The position numbers and the translations under genes were made by a program. Below are positions 24,007 through 32,678 of a DNA stretch of 64,000 nucleotides, piece by piece. The stretch comes from DATMER01 sp963741305. GTDB lineage: Bacteria > Acidobacteriota > Thermoanaerobaculia > Multivoradales > UBA5704. Every line of letters begins with the position of its first letter. Within the stretch, counting starts at the first letter, position 1. The stretch lies in assembly GCA_963741305.1 (NCBI GenBank), contig CAVUHL010000003.1, positions 6,944,001 to 7,008,000 on the forward strand. The letters run 5' to 3'. The notes under the pieces were generated by a model. That model searched no databases. It saw nothing but the letters and a program-made list of their open reading frames with translations, and was not told where the DNA came from.

Positions 24007-27000
24007 CTAGTCCGGCTCAAACCATCTCTGAGTTTTGGCGACTGAGCCTACAGAGGCGAGTCGTTTACCAACCTCCACCCTCTGCGTCATCTCGGCCAAC
24101 GCTACAAGTGCCGTTGGATATCGATCCGGCTTACTTACAATCTCGAAGGCAAGATCTTTGTGTAAGCGCCCCCTCGCGTCCGGCCTTGCCAAGCGATGCA
24201 ATATGTATCTCGGGATTGAGGTACCAAGCGAGTAGCACCTCTCGACCATGCTGAGTTCCTCCCGCCATCCATCCGAACCTGCAAGTGCTGCCTCCAAGGC
24301 TCGGCTTTGGCAGAATTGAAGGACCGCAAGATCCCTCCCCTTATACTTTTTTAGACAAGTCTCGTATAAGTGTAGCTGCGTCTGTTCATCAGACCTTAAT
24401 CCAAAAGCTACCAGCGTGCGCTCTGATAAACCCTTGGGCAAAGCCCCGACATCTATGCTGCCGGTCCGAGCGAGAGAGTGCGTGCGAACAATCGATGAGG
24501 CAGCCTCTATTCCGTAATGGACTCTTGTCCAATCGGATTCAGAGAGGTCCCTGAGCACCACATCAATCTTCGAAGCCAATCGCACCACCGTGGACCCACT
24601 TCCCCACGTTATAAGTACCTCGCAGGCGAGTATCGCGTGCACCCTTTGATGAATCTGATCCAACTGTTTACTCCACCACTGTGGAGTCCCGGCACGCAGG
24701 CGAGCGTAGCGGACACGTCGACATAATGGGGCGTTCTCATCAAAAAGCGCCGTCGTGTCCGAGCACTGCTCGGCCTGCGAACGGATCCCCGCCGCCACAT
24801 TTGCATAGTGGCACAGTGCCACCCGATCGCCCCAGATTGAACGTGCCTCCTCAACGACAGCGTTCCAAGTTGTGAGACTAGTCGCCCACTCAATGGCCGG
24901 CCTCTGCAACTGCTCCTTTGCTGTTTCTACGACTCTATGGCATGCGGCGAGAATCGGACTCAGTTTCTCGTCAGAGGGTACATAGGTTGTCAATCCTCCC
25001 ATACCACGTCGAGTATTAATATCGGCGAGCGGGCCAGAATAACCGCTGTAGTACCCAGCTATGTACGTGTTAGGTTCGATGGCTGAACAAAATGCTTCTA
25101 GAAGTTGCTTGCCACGAAGCCCATGCGAACGAGTAACGCAACGCCCAAGAATGTCATCCACCACCGTTCCTGCGCGGCTTTCATCCGCTGCTAGCCAGTT
25201 TGCTTGGTGACCACTAAGAAGAATCCAAATGCGTCGTCCATTGAGACTCTCATCTGACGTGATCTCTTCTAACTCCAGATTGTTGAGCTTGGCAACAAGT
25301 CCCATCAACATCCCATACTCGAGCCACGATGTGCGTGCCTCGCCAGAAGCCTTCTTAAGTTCGCTCATCCACCGAGCATTGACATCGGGTGCGCCGTCAT
25401 TCTGGTTAATGAGCTCTACAACGTCGTATGCAAAGTCCCGATGCGGCTTCTGCGCCAAGAGCTCAATTGCGCGACCGAGAAGCTCGTCTCGGCCGCATTT
25501 CTTTGGCAATACCAGCGAAGCGCCCATGCTACCCCTGCGGCCGCCTGCTGCGAGAATGAAGCGAATTCCTATCCTGTCCAAGATCAACGCTACTACTTCT
25601 CGCACGGACTTCGGATGTTGAGTGAACACCCAGTCAGACAAAAGCATCGACGCCAGCACGCGAGGATGGCTCAGGAACCTGTAATCTGCAGATTCCAGCA
25701 AGTCTTCTAGGCCGGAAATCAGAGAAGACAATTCGCCGACGCTGTAGCAGCCTGCGTAAAAACGTGTAACGTTGAGCCAGTAAAAATTTTTGCTGATCGC
25801 ATCAAACCGATCGAGCTTCGTTCCTCGCTTTTCTCCTCCAGGGGGCGAATAAGGAGCGGTTTCGTACAAATACCTGGCAGCAAAATATTCTCGGAGAGGC
25901 TGCACTTCGAACTCAAACGTTCCCTGAACACGTGACACAATAGCAACTACTCTCTCCACTATTCCTGTGAAGAGGTCCCCAACTAATGCTGTATCGTGGC
26001 CTTCTGCATCTAGATATCGCTTGAGAAGCTTCTCTAGTTCATCAGCACGGATGCTGCCTCCCCCTCGACCCGTTTCAGCCTGAACATGGAGCGTCCAAGC
26101 GAGATATCGATGTATGTTAATTAGAAGATATCGATGCTCCCTAACAATCGTACTTTTTTCTGACTCGCGGTTAAAGAACAACTCAACATAGTTGTCATAA
26201 AGTGCCGTTCGCTTGTCCGGCAACGACGCACCCCGCGTGTGTATAAGACTCAAAAGGATTGCTAGCTGCATGGGATTGCGAGCTAGGTCACGTAGGTGCG
26301 GGGCGTCTAGTTTTTCCTTCAGAATACGACGAACATCTCGCGCATCAGAGGGACCTAAGCGCCTAGCTTTGATCCACTTCTCGGCATACTCGTCAATTAG
26401 CGGCCGACTAACAGAAGCTAGCTCGAAGTAGGGAAAAATATCAGAGGGAAGGCCTGGGGAGTTGGCAAACGCCGCTGGGCGACTTGTGACGATCACTTGA
26501 AGAGCAGAGGCGTTGACCTCCAAGCGTCGAACTCCGTCTCTTATTTCATCCACCACGTCTTGGCGCCGCTTAATCTCGGCGACCTCATCAAGGCCATCGA
26601 ACACAAGCAACACCGAACTGATCCGCATCACTGCTAAAAGATCCGCGACAGAGAACTCGATTCCGCCAGAGTGGTACCTTACCTGCGTTGCGAGGAAGCT
26701 CTCAAGAGATTTTTGCCAGTAGGTGGGCAATCCTTCGTCGTCAGACGCAGCAAACGGATTCCTTCTCTCTAGCCATGCTGCCAAGTCTCGTAGGTCTATG
26801 CGGAAGGGTACACGTACGGGGCAATCTCTGTGGTGCTCAGGTAGGGTTTCTAGTTCTGCCATCCCGAGCAGGCGCATGCGGTGTACTTGGCATACGTACT
26901 GGGTAATTGTGGACTTCCCTTGTCCAGGGGCACCTTCAAGCACAATGCGCTGCAGGTAGTGCTGACCGCTTGGATGCAACAAGAGCGTCGCCGTACCAAT

Positions 27001-27813
27001 GCCTCTTTCCTCATCTCGTTGAGAGTAGTAAACAAAGCCCTCTTCGCGTACCGTATACGGTTCCGAAATGTCCACCCGAAGGGCTTCCGGGCTCGACAAA
27101 TCTTGGATTACACTGTTGAAAAGTAGCCTAAATTCGTGGTGTTGCTTTTTGTTGACCGCGTTCCAAGGAAAAGATATTGGCACGTCGATATATAAATCAA
27201 GCAGTCCGTTCTGGAGCTCGACCTGCTTGAACTTCACCTGGGAATCTTTTGAATGCTGATCGCTGACGAACGCGCGAATCGCTGCTGTACGTCTCTCCTG
27301 ACTATCCGACAGTCCCCTCTCAATAATCGAGCGAATAAGATCCGGCCCAGTCATAAACTCGGGATACACCCACTTCAAGTCCCAGGCATTATCAAGGCGG
27401 CGGTTCAAGTCATCGCGCCACCAGCAAATTGCAGGGACTGGCAAGGTATCCAGTAACCGCTGCGCCTTATCGATAGATCCTGCCTGCAACTGTGCTGTGC
27501 CCTGTACGTTGCTGATTAGCACGAACTGCTTGGCGCCCAGCTTTGCCAACTCTTCGATCTTTGCCCTTTCGCCCTTAATGGTGTCAAGTAACCATGCACG
27601 CTCGTCAGTTAGAGAGCGAGGCCGACGTACAAACTTCACCTGATAGAGAAGGAATTCCCTTTCCTGTGCATTTCTGATGAAAGCTACAGCATCTCTTCCG
27701 CCGTCACGCTGAGCTACCGGGAAGCACTGCAGGTTCTTGTGCTCTCTTACAAGAAGAGCTTGGCACAACTGCTGAAATCGCTCAGGGTCCAATTGTTCGT
27801 AGGGGTAGTCCAT
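24007..27813 (-). CDS. Restriction-endonuclease-like domain fused to a NACHT NTPase; probable antiphage defence protein
   Basis: This is a 1268-residue protein. Residues 1-150 form an Mrr-like PD-(D/E)xK nuclease: LDPERFQQLCQALLVRE, then RDGGRDAVAF (Asp41) and LLYQVKFV (Gln58, Lys60). Residues ~290-560 are a NACHT/STAND ATPase with Walker A GAPGQGKST (294-302) and Walker B VLLVFDGLDEVAE (401-413). The remaining ~650 residues are helical with no obvious short repeats and probably form the sensor. This domain order matches bacterial NLR-like defence proteins that cut DNA when they sense phage. The gene stands alone. Its composition is A+T-richer than flanking DNA, and an IS1380 element sits exactly at its stop codon. 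Confidence 0.88.
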   Translation of the reverse strand: MDYPYEQLDPERFQQLCQALLVREHKNLQCFPVAQRDGGRDAVAFIRNAQEREFLLYQVKFVRRPRSLTDERAWLLDTIKGERAKIEELAKLGAKQFVLISNVQGTAQLQAGSIDKAQRLLDTLPVPAICWWRDDLNRRLDNAWDLKWVYPEFMTGPDLIRSIIERGLSDSQERRTAAIRAFVSDQHSKDSQVKFKQVELQNGLLDLYIDVPISFPWNAVNKKQHHEFRLLFNSVIQDLSSPEALRVDISEPYTVREEGFVYYSQRDEERGIGTATLLLHPSGQHYLQRIVLEGAPGQGKSTITQYVCQVHRMRLLGMAELETLPEHHRDCPVRVPFRIDLRDLAAWLERRNPFAASDDEGLPTYWQKSLESFLATQVRYHSGGIEFSVADLLAVMRISSVLLVFDGLDEVAEIKRRQDVVDEIRDGVRRLEVNASALQVIVTSRPAAFANSPGLPSDIFPYFELASVSRPLIDEYAEKWIKARRLGPSDARDVRRILKEKLDAPHLRDLARNPMQLAILLSLIHTRGASLPDKRTALYDNYVELFFNRESEKSTIVREHRYLLINIHRYLAWTLHVQAETGRGGGSIRADELEKLLKRYLDAEGHDTALVGDLFTGIVERVVAIVSRVQGTFEFEVQPLREYFAARYLYETAPYSPPGGEKRGTKLDRFDAISKNFYWLNVTRFYAGCYSVGELSSLISGLEDLLESADYRFLSHPRVLASMLLSDWVFTQHPKSVREVVALILDRIGIRFILAAGGRRGSMGASLVLPKKCGRDELLGRAIELLAQKPHRDFAYDVVELINQNDGAPDVNARWMSELKKASGEARTSWLEYGMLMGLVAKLNNLELEEITSDESLNGRRIWILLSGHQANWLAADESRAGTVVDDILGRCVTRSHGLRGKQLLEAFCSAIEPNTYIAGYYSGYSGPLADINTRRGMGGLTTYVPSDEKLSPILAACHRVVETAKEQLQRPAIEWATSLTTWNAVVEEARSIWGDRVALCHYANVAAGIRSQAEQCSDTTALFDENAPLCRRVRYARLRAGTPQWWSKQLDQIHQRVHAILACEVLITWGSGSTVVRLASKIDVVLRDLSESDWTRVHYGIEAASSIVRTHSLARTGSIDVGALPKGLSERTLVAFGLRSDEQTQLHLYETCLKKYKGRDLAVLQFCQSRALEAALAGSDGWREELSMVERCYSLGTSIPRYILHRLARPDARGRLHKDLAFEIVSKPDRYPTALVALAEMTQRVEVGKRLASVGSVAKTQRWFEPD

Positions 27814-28140
27814 GCTTGGCTGGGATCGCTTTCAGATGCGCGATTGGTCACAATGTTGGTACGGTCACTGCGTCCAATGAAGTGCCCTTCGGCAACGACT
27901 GGCTGTTCGTTCCGTCCAAGCCTACCCACGCGGTAAGCCGTCTGAGGCGGTTCCCCTAGAAGGGGCCTTTGAGATTGTACAACGAAGGAGGTGACTGAGG
28001 ATCCAACTAGGTGAAAGAGAGCGTAAAATGCGGCGAGAAGACCTTCTCTCGGCACTCTGAGAAGTCGGATTTAGCACAGATTTGGAGTTGTACTCGATCA
28101 TCTACACGTCTTTGGAGAGACGAACAAGGGGGAGCATCTG
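27814..28140. other. Intergenic between the divergent NACHT and ABM genes
   Basis: No gene was recognised. It should hold the promoters of both neighbours. A short stem (CCCCT-aga-AGGGG) followed by CCTTTG lies near 27955 on the + strand. I could not pick a confident -35/-10 pair. Confidence 0.4.
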
Positions 28141-28437
28141 ATGCAAGGCACCGTCCATGTGCTCGCGCTGTTCACCGCCGCTCCGGGCAAGGAGGTGGAA
28201 CTGGAGGAGGCGCTCATGGTGCTCGTCGAGCCCACCCGGAAAGAAGCTGGCTGCATTCGCTACGACTTGGTGCGGGGGCTCGGTAAGTCGGCGGAGTTCG
28301 CCTTCATCGAGGAGTGGGAGTCGGCCGAGCACCTGGATGCCCACTCCCAGACCCCTCACGTCCGGGAGGTGGGAAGCAAGGCCGCGGGTCTGCTCGGGGC
28401 GCCGGCTTCGATCGAGCGCTACCGGCAGATCGGATAG
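28141..28437 (+). CDS. Antibiotic biosynthesis monooxygenase (ABM) domain protein, putative quinol monooxygenase
   Basis: This 98-residue ferredoxin-like ABM protein is the normal length for YgiN-type enzymes. It has VHVLALFTAAPGKEVELEEA, the conserved PTRKEAGCIRYDLVRG and FIEEWESAEHLDAHSQTPHV. Members are cofactor-free oxygenases of quinols or similar phenols, or heme-degrading enzymes. The heme-oxygenase Asn/Trp signature is not clear. A GGGGGAG ribosome binding site precedes the ATG. It stands alone and converges on a propeller gene. Confidence 0.9.
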   Translation: MQGTVHVLALFTAAPGKEVELEEALMVLVEPTRKEAGCIRYDLVRGLGKSAEFAFIEEWESAEHLDAHSQTPHVREVGSKAAGLLGAPASIERYRQIG

Positions 28438-28440
28438 GGC

Positions 28441-29370
28441 TCAGCGCCACGGGCGGTCGAGCCGGAGCGCTTGCCGATCCACCTGATAGAGATCGCCCAG
28501 GCCGTTGCCGGGCGAGTTGAGCTGGCGCGACAGTTCCGGGTAGCTGAGGGCCTTGTCAGGCGGCGTAACGGCGAACGTCCGCCGCGTGCTGGTGAAGAGG
28601 AGAGTCCGGCCGTCCGGCGTGATCTTGGGACCTACTTCGAAGGCCGGGGAGTTGATCGGCGGGGGGAGGTTCGCCGCAGGGGTCCAGGCTCCGTCGCGGA
28701 GGTAGCTGACCCAAAGGTCGCCGCTTCCCTGTCCTCCCTTGCGGGCGGCCATGAAGATCAGGACGGTGCCGTCGGGGGAGATCAGCGGCTCGTACTCCTC
28801 GCCCGGCGAGTTGATGGCGTCTCCGAGGTTTTCGGGCTGGGCGTACTTGCCGTCCACCAAGCGGGCGCGCCAGAGGTCGGTTCCTCCCTTGCCTCCCTCT
28901 CGGTCGGAGCCGAAGTAGAGGGTGCCGTCGGCGGCCATCGTGGGGAACCACTCGGCTCCCGGCGAGTTGATTGGCGCTCCCAGGTTGCGCGGCTCGCCCC
29001 AGCCTTCCCCCTTTCTCTCGACCATCCAGATGTCCAGGTCTTCCTTGGGCTTGCCGTCTACCGGACGGGTGGAGATGAAGTAGAGCTTCGATCCGTCCGG
29101 AGTGACGAACGGGTCGGCGTCGCTGTAGCGGCCCGAGAAGGGGACGACCTCGGGAGCCGTCCAGCTCCCGTTCCGGAGGTTCGATGAGACGATCGTCCAA
29201 TGGCCGAAGTCGGCCGTGTTCTTGAGGAAGTAGAGGGTCTCGCCGTCCGGGGAGAAGGCGGCGTGGGACTCGTACTCTCCGGTCGAGATCACTCCGGGGG
29301 CGAAGAGGGTTGGCTCGGGGATCGCGGATGCGGCCAGTCCGAGCAGGGCCAGAGCGAGGATCGGTTTCAT
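28441..29370 (-). CDS. Exported PD40/WD40-like beta-propeller protein
   Basis: This 309-residue protein starts with a signal peptide (ILALALLGLAASAIPEP). It is followed by five or six TolB-type repeats, each built around a phrase such as AAFSPDGETLYFLKN, PFVTPDGSKLYFIST, PTMAADGTLYFGSDR and PLISPDGTVLIFMAAR. These form a beta-propeller in the periplasm or outside the cell. A catalytic role is not expected; binding is likelier. Its ATG overlaps the stop region of the DinB-like gene at 29367 by 4 bases (ATGA), so they are cotranscribed. Confidence 0.88.
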   Translation of the reverse strand: MKPILALALLGLAASAIPEPTLFAPGVISTGEYESHAAFSPDGETLYFLKNTADFGHWTIVSSNLRNGSWTAPEVVPFSGRYSDADPFVTPDGSKLYFISTRPVDGKPKEDLDIWMVERKGEGWGEPRNLGAPINSPGAEWFPTMAADGTLYFGSDREGGKGGTDLWRARLVDGKYAQPENLGDAINSPGEEYEPLISPDGTVLIFMAARKGGQGSGDLWVSYLRDGAWTPAANLPPPINSPAFEVGPKITPDGRTLLFTSTRRTFAVTPPDKALSYPELSRQLNSPGNGLGDLYQVDRQALRLDRPWR

Positions 29371-29858
29371 CTCTTCTCCTGCCGCAGCCTCTTCAGCAAC
29401 TGAATCTGCCCGGCGTGATAGATGTCGTGGAAAGCCACGCCGGAGATGAGGTCGTCTATCCGGGTCTTGCTGCCGGGCGGGACCTGGTCAAGGGCCTCGT
29501 CGGACAGGCCCGCGACCGCTTCGCGCAGATCGCGGTGCATGGTGCCGAGCAGGGCGAGATCCTTCTTCCAGGCCTTCTCGTCCGGGCCGCCTTCCGGCCG
29601 TCGGAACCAGTTGCTCCCTTTCACGGGGAATCCACCCCGCTCGCCGCCGCGGAGGCGGCGCAGGACCGAATACTTCCAATAGGCAGCGTGAACCGCCAGC
29701 TCCCAGATGTTGTGACGGTCCGCGGCCGGCCTCCAGGCCGCCTCCTCGGCGCTGAGCCCGCGGAGCGATCCTCGCAGATTGGTGCCGTGCCAGGACTTCT
29801 TGTCGTAGGCCTGGTCGATCAGGCGCAGGAGCGCGGCGATGCTGGGGCCGGGCGGCAT
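29367..29858 (-). CDS. DinB-like metal-binding protein
   Basis: This 163-residue four-helix protein has the DinB ligand pattern: HNIWELAVHAAYWKYSVLR (first His pair) and GVAFHDIYHAGQIQLLKRL at the end (last His). Enzymes of this group are often thiol transferases or of unknown function. The upstream side is occupied by the palindrome-poor gap before the Arc-like gene. It is the first gene of the pair with the exported propeller. Confidence 0.88.
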   Translation of the reverse strand: MPPGPSIAALLRLIDQAYDKKSWHGTNLRGSLRGLSAEEAAWRPAADRHNIWELAVHAAYWKYSVLRRLRGGERGGFPVKGSNWFRRPEGGPDEKAWKKDLALLGTMHRDLREAVAGLSDEALDQVPPGSKTRIDDLISGVAFHDIYHAGQIQLLKRLRQEKR

Positions 29859-29944
29859 GCGATCATCTCGACCAGTCTACGAGGCGAAGGTCCGCGCCCG
29901 ATGCCTTGGTGATTCGTTCGAAGGGAGGCTCGTGCTCCATCCGT

Positions 29945-30229
29945 TCAGCTTTCCGGCTCTCGGAGTCTTCGGGTCAGCAGACCCAGCTCCGCAGCCGGAA
30001 CATCCGCGAAGCTGGCGACTGCCAGCGCGAGGATCTCGGCGGGGTTTGGAGCAATGTCGACGTCCTCTCCATAGTGCCGGCGCAGCAAGGCAATCACCTG
30101 CCCGTCGAAGCTCCGTCCACAGCGTTCCGCGTCGGCCGCAATCTTCTCGCGGAGCCCCGCGGGAAAACGGATGGTGCAGGCGACTGGGGCGGGGGCATCC
30201 TGCGCGCGGACAACGGCTGGGCGGCTCAT
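29945..30229 (-). CDS. Arc-type ribbon-helix-helix DNA-binding protein
   Basis: This 94-residue protein has a short N-terminal segment, then a beta-strand and two helices of the Arc repressor plan: VACTIRFPAGLREKIAADAE followed by GRSFDGQVIALLRRHYGEDV. The alternate residues in the strand (Thr, Arg) would contact DNA in a dimer. The ATG at 30229 is chosen because the domain follows soon after it; an upstream ATG at 30289 would add 20 residues of low similarity. No toxin partner is adjacent, so a stand-alone regulator or orphan antitoxin is possible. Confidence 0.75.
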   Translation of the reverse strand: MSRPAVVRAQDAPAPVACTIRFPAGLREKIAADAERCGRSFDGQVIALLRRHYGEDVDIAPNPAEILALAVASFADVPAAELGLLTRRLREPES

Positions 30230-30277
30230 CACCAGAAAAGTACTTGATTGGTGCCGCCGAGACAAGTTCCCGAGGCC

Positions 30278-30314
30278 GGGCGGGGACAAGCCCGGACAAG
30301 CCCCGCCCCTACGT
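30278..30314. repeat. REP-like GC palindrome at the OPT gene 3' end
   Basis: GGGCGGGG (30278-30285) pairs with CCCCGCCC (30301-30308), with ACAAG...ACAAG between them and CTACG after. The sequence resembles the 'GTAGGGGCGGGG...' palindromes scattered through many bacterial genomes. It overlaps the last codons of the OPT gene and may act as its terminator or mRNA stabiliser. Confidence 0.5.
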
Positions 30315-32654
30315 AGAAGGATTTTTCCCCTTCAGGATCAGCTCCCGCCCTGCCAGGTAGAGCAGCGCGCACAGGATCGCGAAGGGGATCAGCGCCAAGG
30401 CGTCCGCGGAGGGCCCGGCGAAGAACGGGTTGGTTCCTTCCATGAAGCGGGTGACCCGGTCGTTGAAGTCAGTCAGGACTCCGGCCATGAAGGCGATGAG
30501 GATGCCGGCGATGGCTCCTCCCGCGATGTAGCCCGAGGCCATCAGGACTCCAGGGCTCTTGTCTCCCTCGGCGACTAGCTCTTCCTCGGTCATGTTGCGG
30601 TTCGCGAGCTTCTTACGCAGGTGGAGGTCTACCAGCCAGCGGATCAGGCCTCCGGCGAGGATCGGAGTCGTGGAGGAGATCGGCAGGTACACGCCCACCG
30701 CGAAGGCAAGGGAGGGGATGCCCGACATCTCCAGCACCACCGCGATCATCACCCCCAGAAGGACCAGCCCCCAGGGCAGCTCGCGGTTGAGGATGCCCTT
30801 GATGATGTAGGACATCAGCGTCGCCTTCGGGGCGTCGAACTTGTCTACCCTCTGGCCGTTGGGCCTCGTGTCGTGGACTCCGTTGATGCCCGGGTCCACG
30901 AGGTAGACGGGGACGCCCTGGGCATTCACGAGATAGCGGCCGGCGGGGCCGCCCTGCTCGTCGGTCTTGTGCCAGACGCGGTAGGTGCCCGGATCGTCGG
31001 CGGACTGCGGTCCGGTGAGCTTCTCTTCCTTGAGTGTCGGAAGCAGGTTGGGAGGAACCTGCAGGTTCGGCGCGTAGCCCTGGCTTACGATCGCTCCGGT
31101 GTTGCGGTCGGCGACCGGCACGTAGACGGTGCCTGAGTCGTTGAGGCGCAGGAGGATGGGCGCCAGCAACAGGGCGGAGACGGCCGAGCCGACGATGATC
31201 GAGAGCTGCTGGGCCCTCGGCGTGGCTCCCACGAGGAAGCCGGTCTTGAGCGACTGCGCGATCGTGCCTCCATTCGAGGAGGCGATGCAGACGATCGCTC
31301 CGACCATCAGCGCGGTGACGTAGTAGGTCGGGCCGGTCCAGCCGAGGATCAGGAAGGTCAGGCAGGTCAGCAACAGGGTCGCCACCGTCATGCCCGAGAT
31401 CGGGTTCGACGACGAGCCGATCTCGCCGGTCAGACGGGCCGAGACCGTGACGAAGAGGAAGCCGAAGAGGACGATCAGGATCGCGCCCAGCAGGTTCATG
31501 TGCAGCGAGCGGAAGAGGAGGATCATGGCCACCAGGGCCAGGCTGCCGAAGACGACCAGCTTCATGGGCAGGTCTTGTTCGGTGCGCGGCAGCTCGGCCG
31601 CCGCACTGCGCTGGCCCTTGTAGTCCGAGAGGCCGGCGCGGATGCCGTGCCAGATCGTGGGCAAGGCGCGGAACAGGCTGATGATGCCGCCCGCCGCCAC
31701 CGCCCCGGCTCCGATGTAGAGGACGTAGGCGTTGCGGATGTCGTCCGGAGTCATCTCGCCGATGGGCATGGTGCCGGGGGCGAGGATCCCGGTCGCCGCC
31801 GAGCCGAAGAACTTGATGGCCGGGATGAGCACCAGGTAGGCGAGGACGCCGCCCGCGCACATGACCGCGGAGATGCGCGGGCCGATGATGTAGCCCACGC
31901 CCAGCAGCTCGGGCGAGATTTCCGCGGAAACCGAGGCGGCCGTGAACGGCGGGCCGAAGACCCTCTCCGGGATGTCCTTCCAGGTCTTGAAGGCCGCCAT
32001 GGCCGTCTTGTAGAGGATGCCGATACCGAAGCCGGTGAAGATCGTGCGGGCTCCGAGGCCGGCGTCGAGCGAGATCCCCGCGCCATGACGCGCGGCGATG
32101 GCCCGCTCTTCGGGGCTGGCCGCGGCCTTGAGCACCTCGGCGCAGGCCGTGCCCTCGGGGAATTTGAGGATGCCGTGCTGCTCGACGATCATGGCCCGCC
32201 GCAGCGGGATCATCATCAGAATGCCCAGCAGGCCGCCGAGGAGGGAGACCAGCACCGCCCTCATGATGTCCAGGTCGAAGCCCAGGATGAGGACGGCCGG
32301 CATGGTCACGCCGATGCCGAAGGCGAGCGATTCGCCCGCCGAGCCCGCGGTCTGCACGATGTTGTTTTCGAGGATCGAGGCGCCCCGGCCGCCCATTTTG
32401 CGCAGGAGACGGAAGAGGGTCACCGAGATGACCGCCACCGGGATCGATGCGCTCACGGTGAGGCCCACCTTGAGCACGAGGTAAAGCGAGGAGGCGCCGA
32501 AGACGGCCCCCAGCACCGTGCCCAGGATCAGGGGGAGGACCGTCAGCTCGGGGAGCTTGACCTCGGCCGGGATGAAGGGCCGGAAGGCGGGCGTCTCCCC
32601 GGGGGAGGGCTCCTGGGTCGCGGCCCGGTCGGGAAGCACTTCAGGTATCGCCAT
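30309..32654 (-). CDS. OPT family oligopeptide transporter (long form)
   Basis: This 781-residue polytopic protein has about 14-16 hydrophobic segments. Landmarks are LPELTVLPLILGTVLGAVFG, the bacterial OPT phrase NIVQTAGSAGESLAFGIG, and PLRRAMIVEQHGILKFPEGT. A soluble insertion of about 120 residues (around 500-620, GRYLVNAQGVPVYLVDPGIN) interrupts the membrane part and probably faces the periplasm. OPT proteins import peptides or metal-chelate complexes with protons. A second, shorter OPT gene lies just upstream in the same orientation, 24 bp away, so they form an operon of diverged paralogues. Confidence 0.93.
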   Translation of the reverse strand: MAIPEVLPDRAATQEPSPGETPAFRPFIPAEVKLPELTVLPLILGTVLGAVFGASSLYLVLKVGLTVSASIPVAVISVTLFRLLRKMGGRGASILENNIVQTAGSAGESLAFGIGVTMPAVLILGFDLDIMRAVLVSLLGGLLGILMMIPLRRAMIVEQHGILKFPEGTACAEVLKAAASPEERAIAARHGAGISLDAGLGARTIFTGFGIGILYKTAMAAFKTWKDIPERVFGPPFTAASVSAEISPELLGVGYIIGPRISAVMCAGGVLAYLVLIPAIKFFGSAATGILAPGTMPIGEMTPDDIRNAYVLYIGAGAVAAGGIISLFRALPTIWHGIRAGLSDYKGQRSAAAELPRTEQDLPMKLVVFGSLALVAMILLFRSLHMNLLGAILIVLFGFLFVTVSARLTGEIGSSSNPISGMTVATLLLTCLTFLILGWTGPTYYVTALMVGAIVCIASSNGGTIAQSLKTGFLVGATPRAQQLSIIVGSAVSALLLAPILLRLNDSGTVYVPVADRNTGAIVSQGYAPNLQVPPNLLPTLKEEKLTGPQSADDPGTYRVWHKTDEQGGPAGRYLVNAQGVPVYLVDPGINGVHDTRPNGQRVDKFDAPKATLMSYIIKGILNRELPWGLVLLGVMIAVVLEMSGIPSLAFAVGVYLPISSTTPILAGGLIRWLVDLHLRKKLANRNMTEEELVAEGDKSPGVLMASGYIAGGAIAGILIAFMAGVLTDFNDRVTRFMEGTNPFFAGPSADALALIPFAILCALLYLAGRELILKGKNPST

Positions 32655-32678
32655 GCGCCTTCCTGCCCTTCCAGCCGA

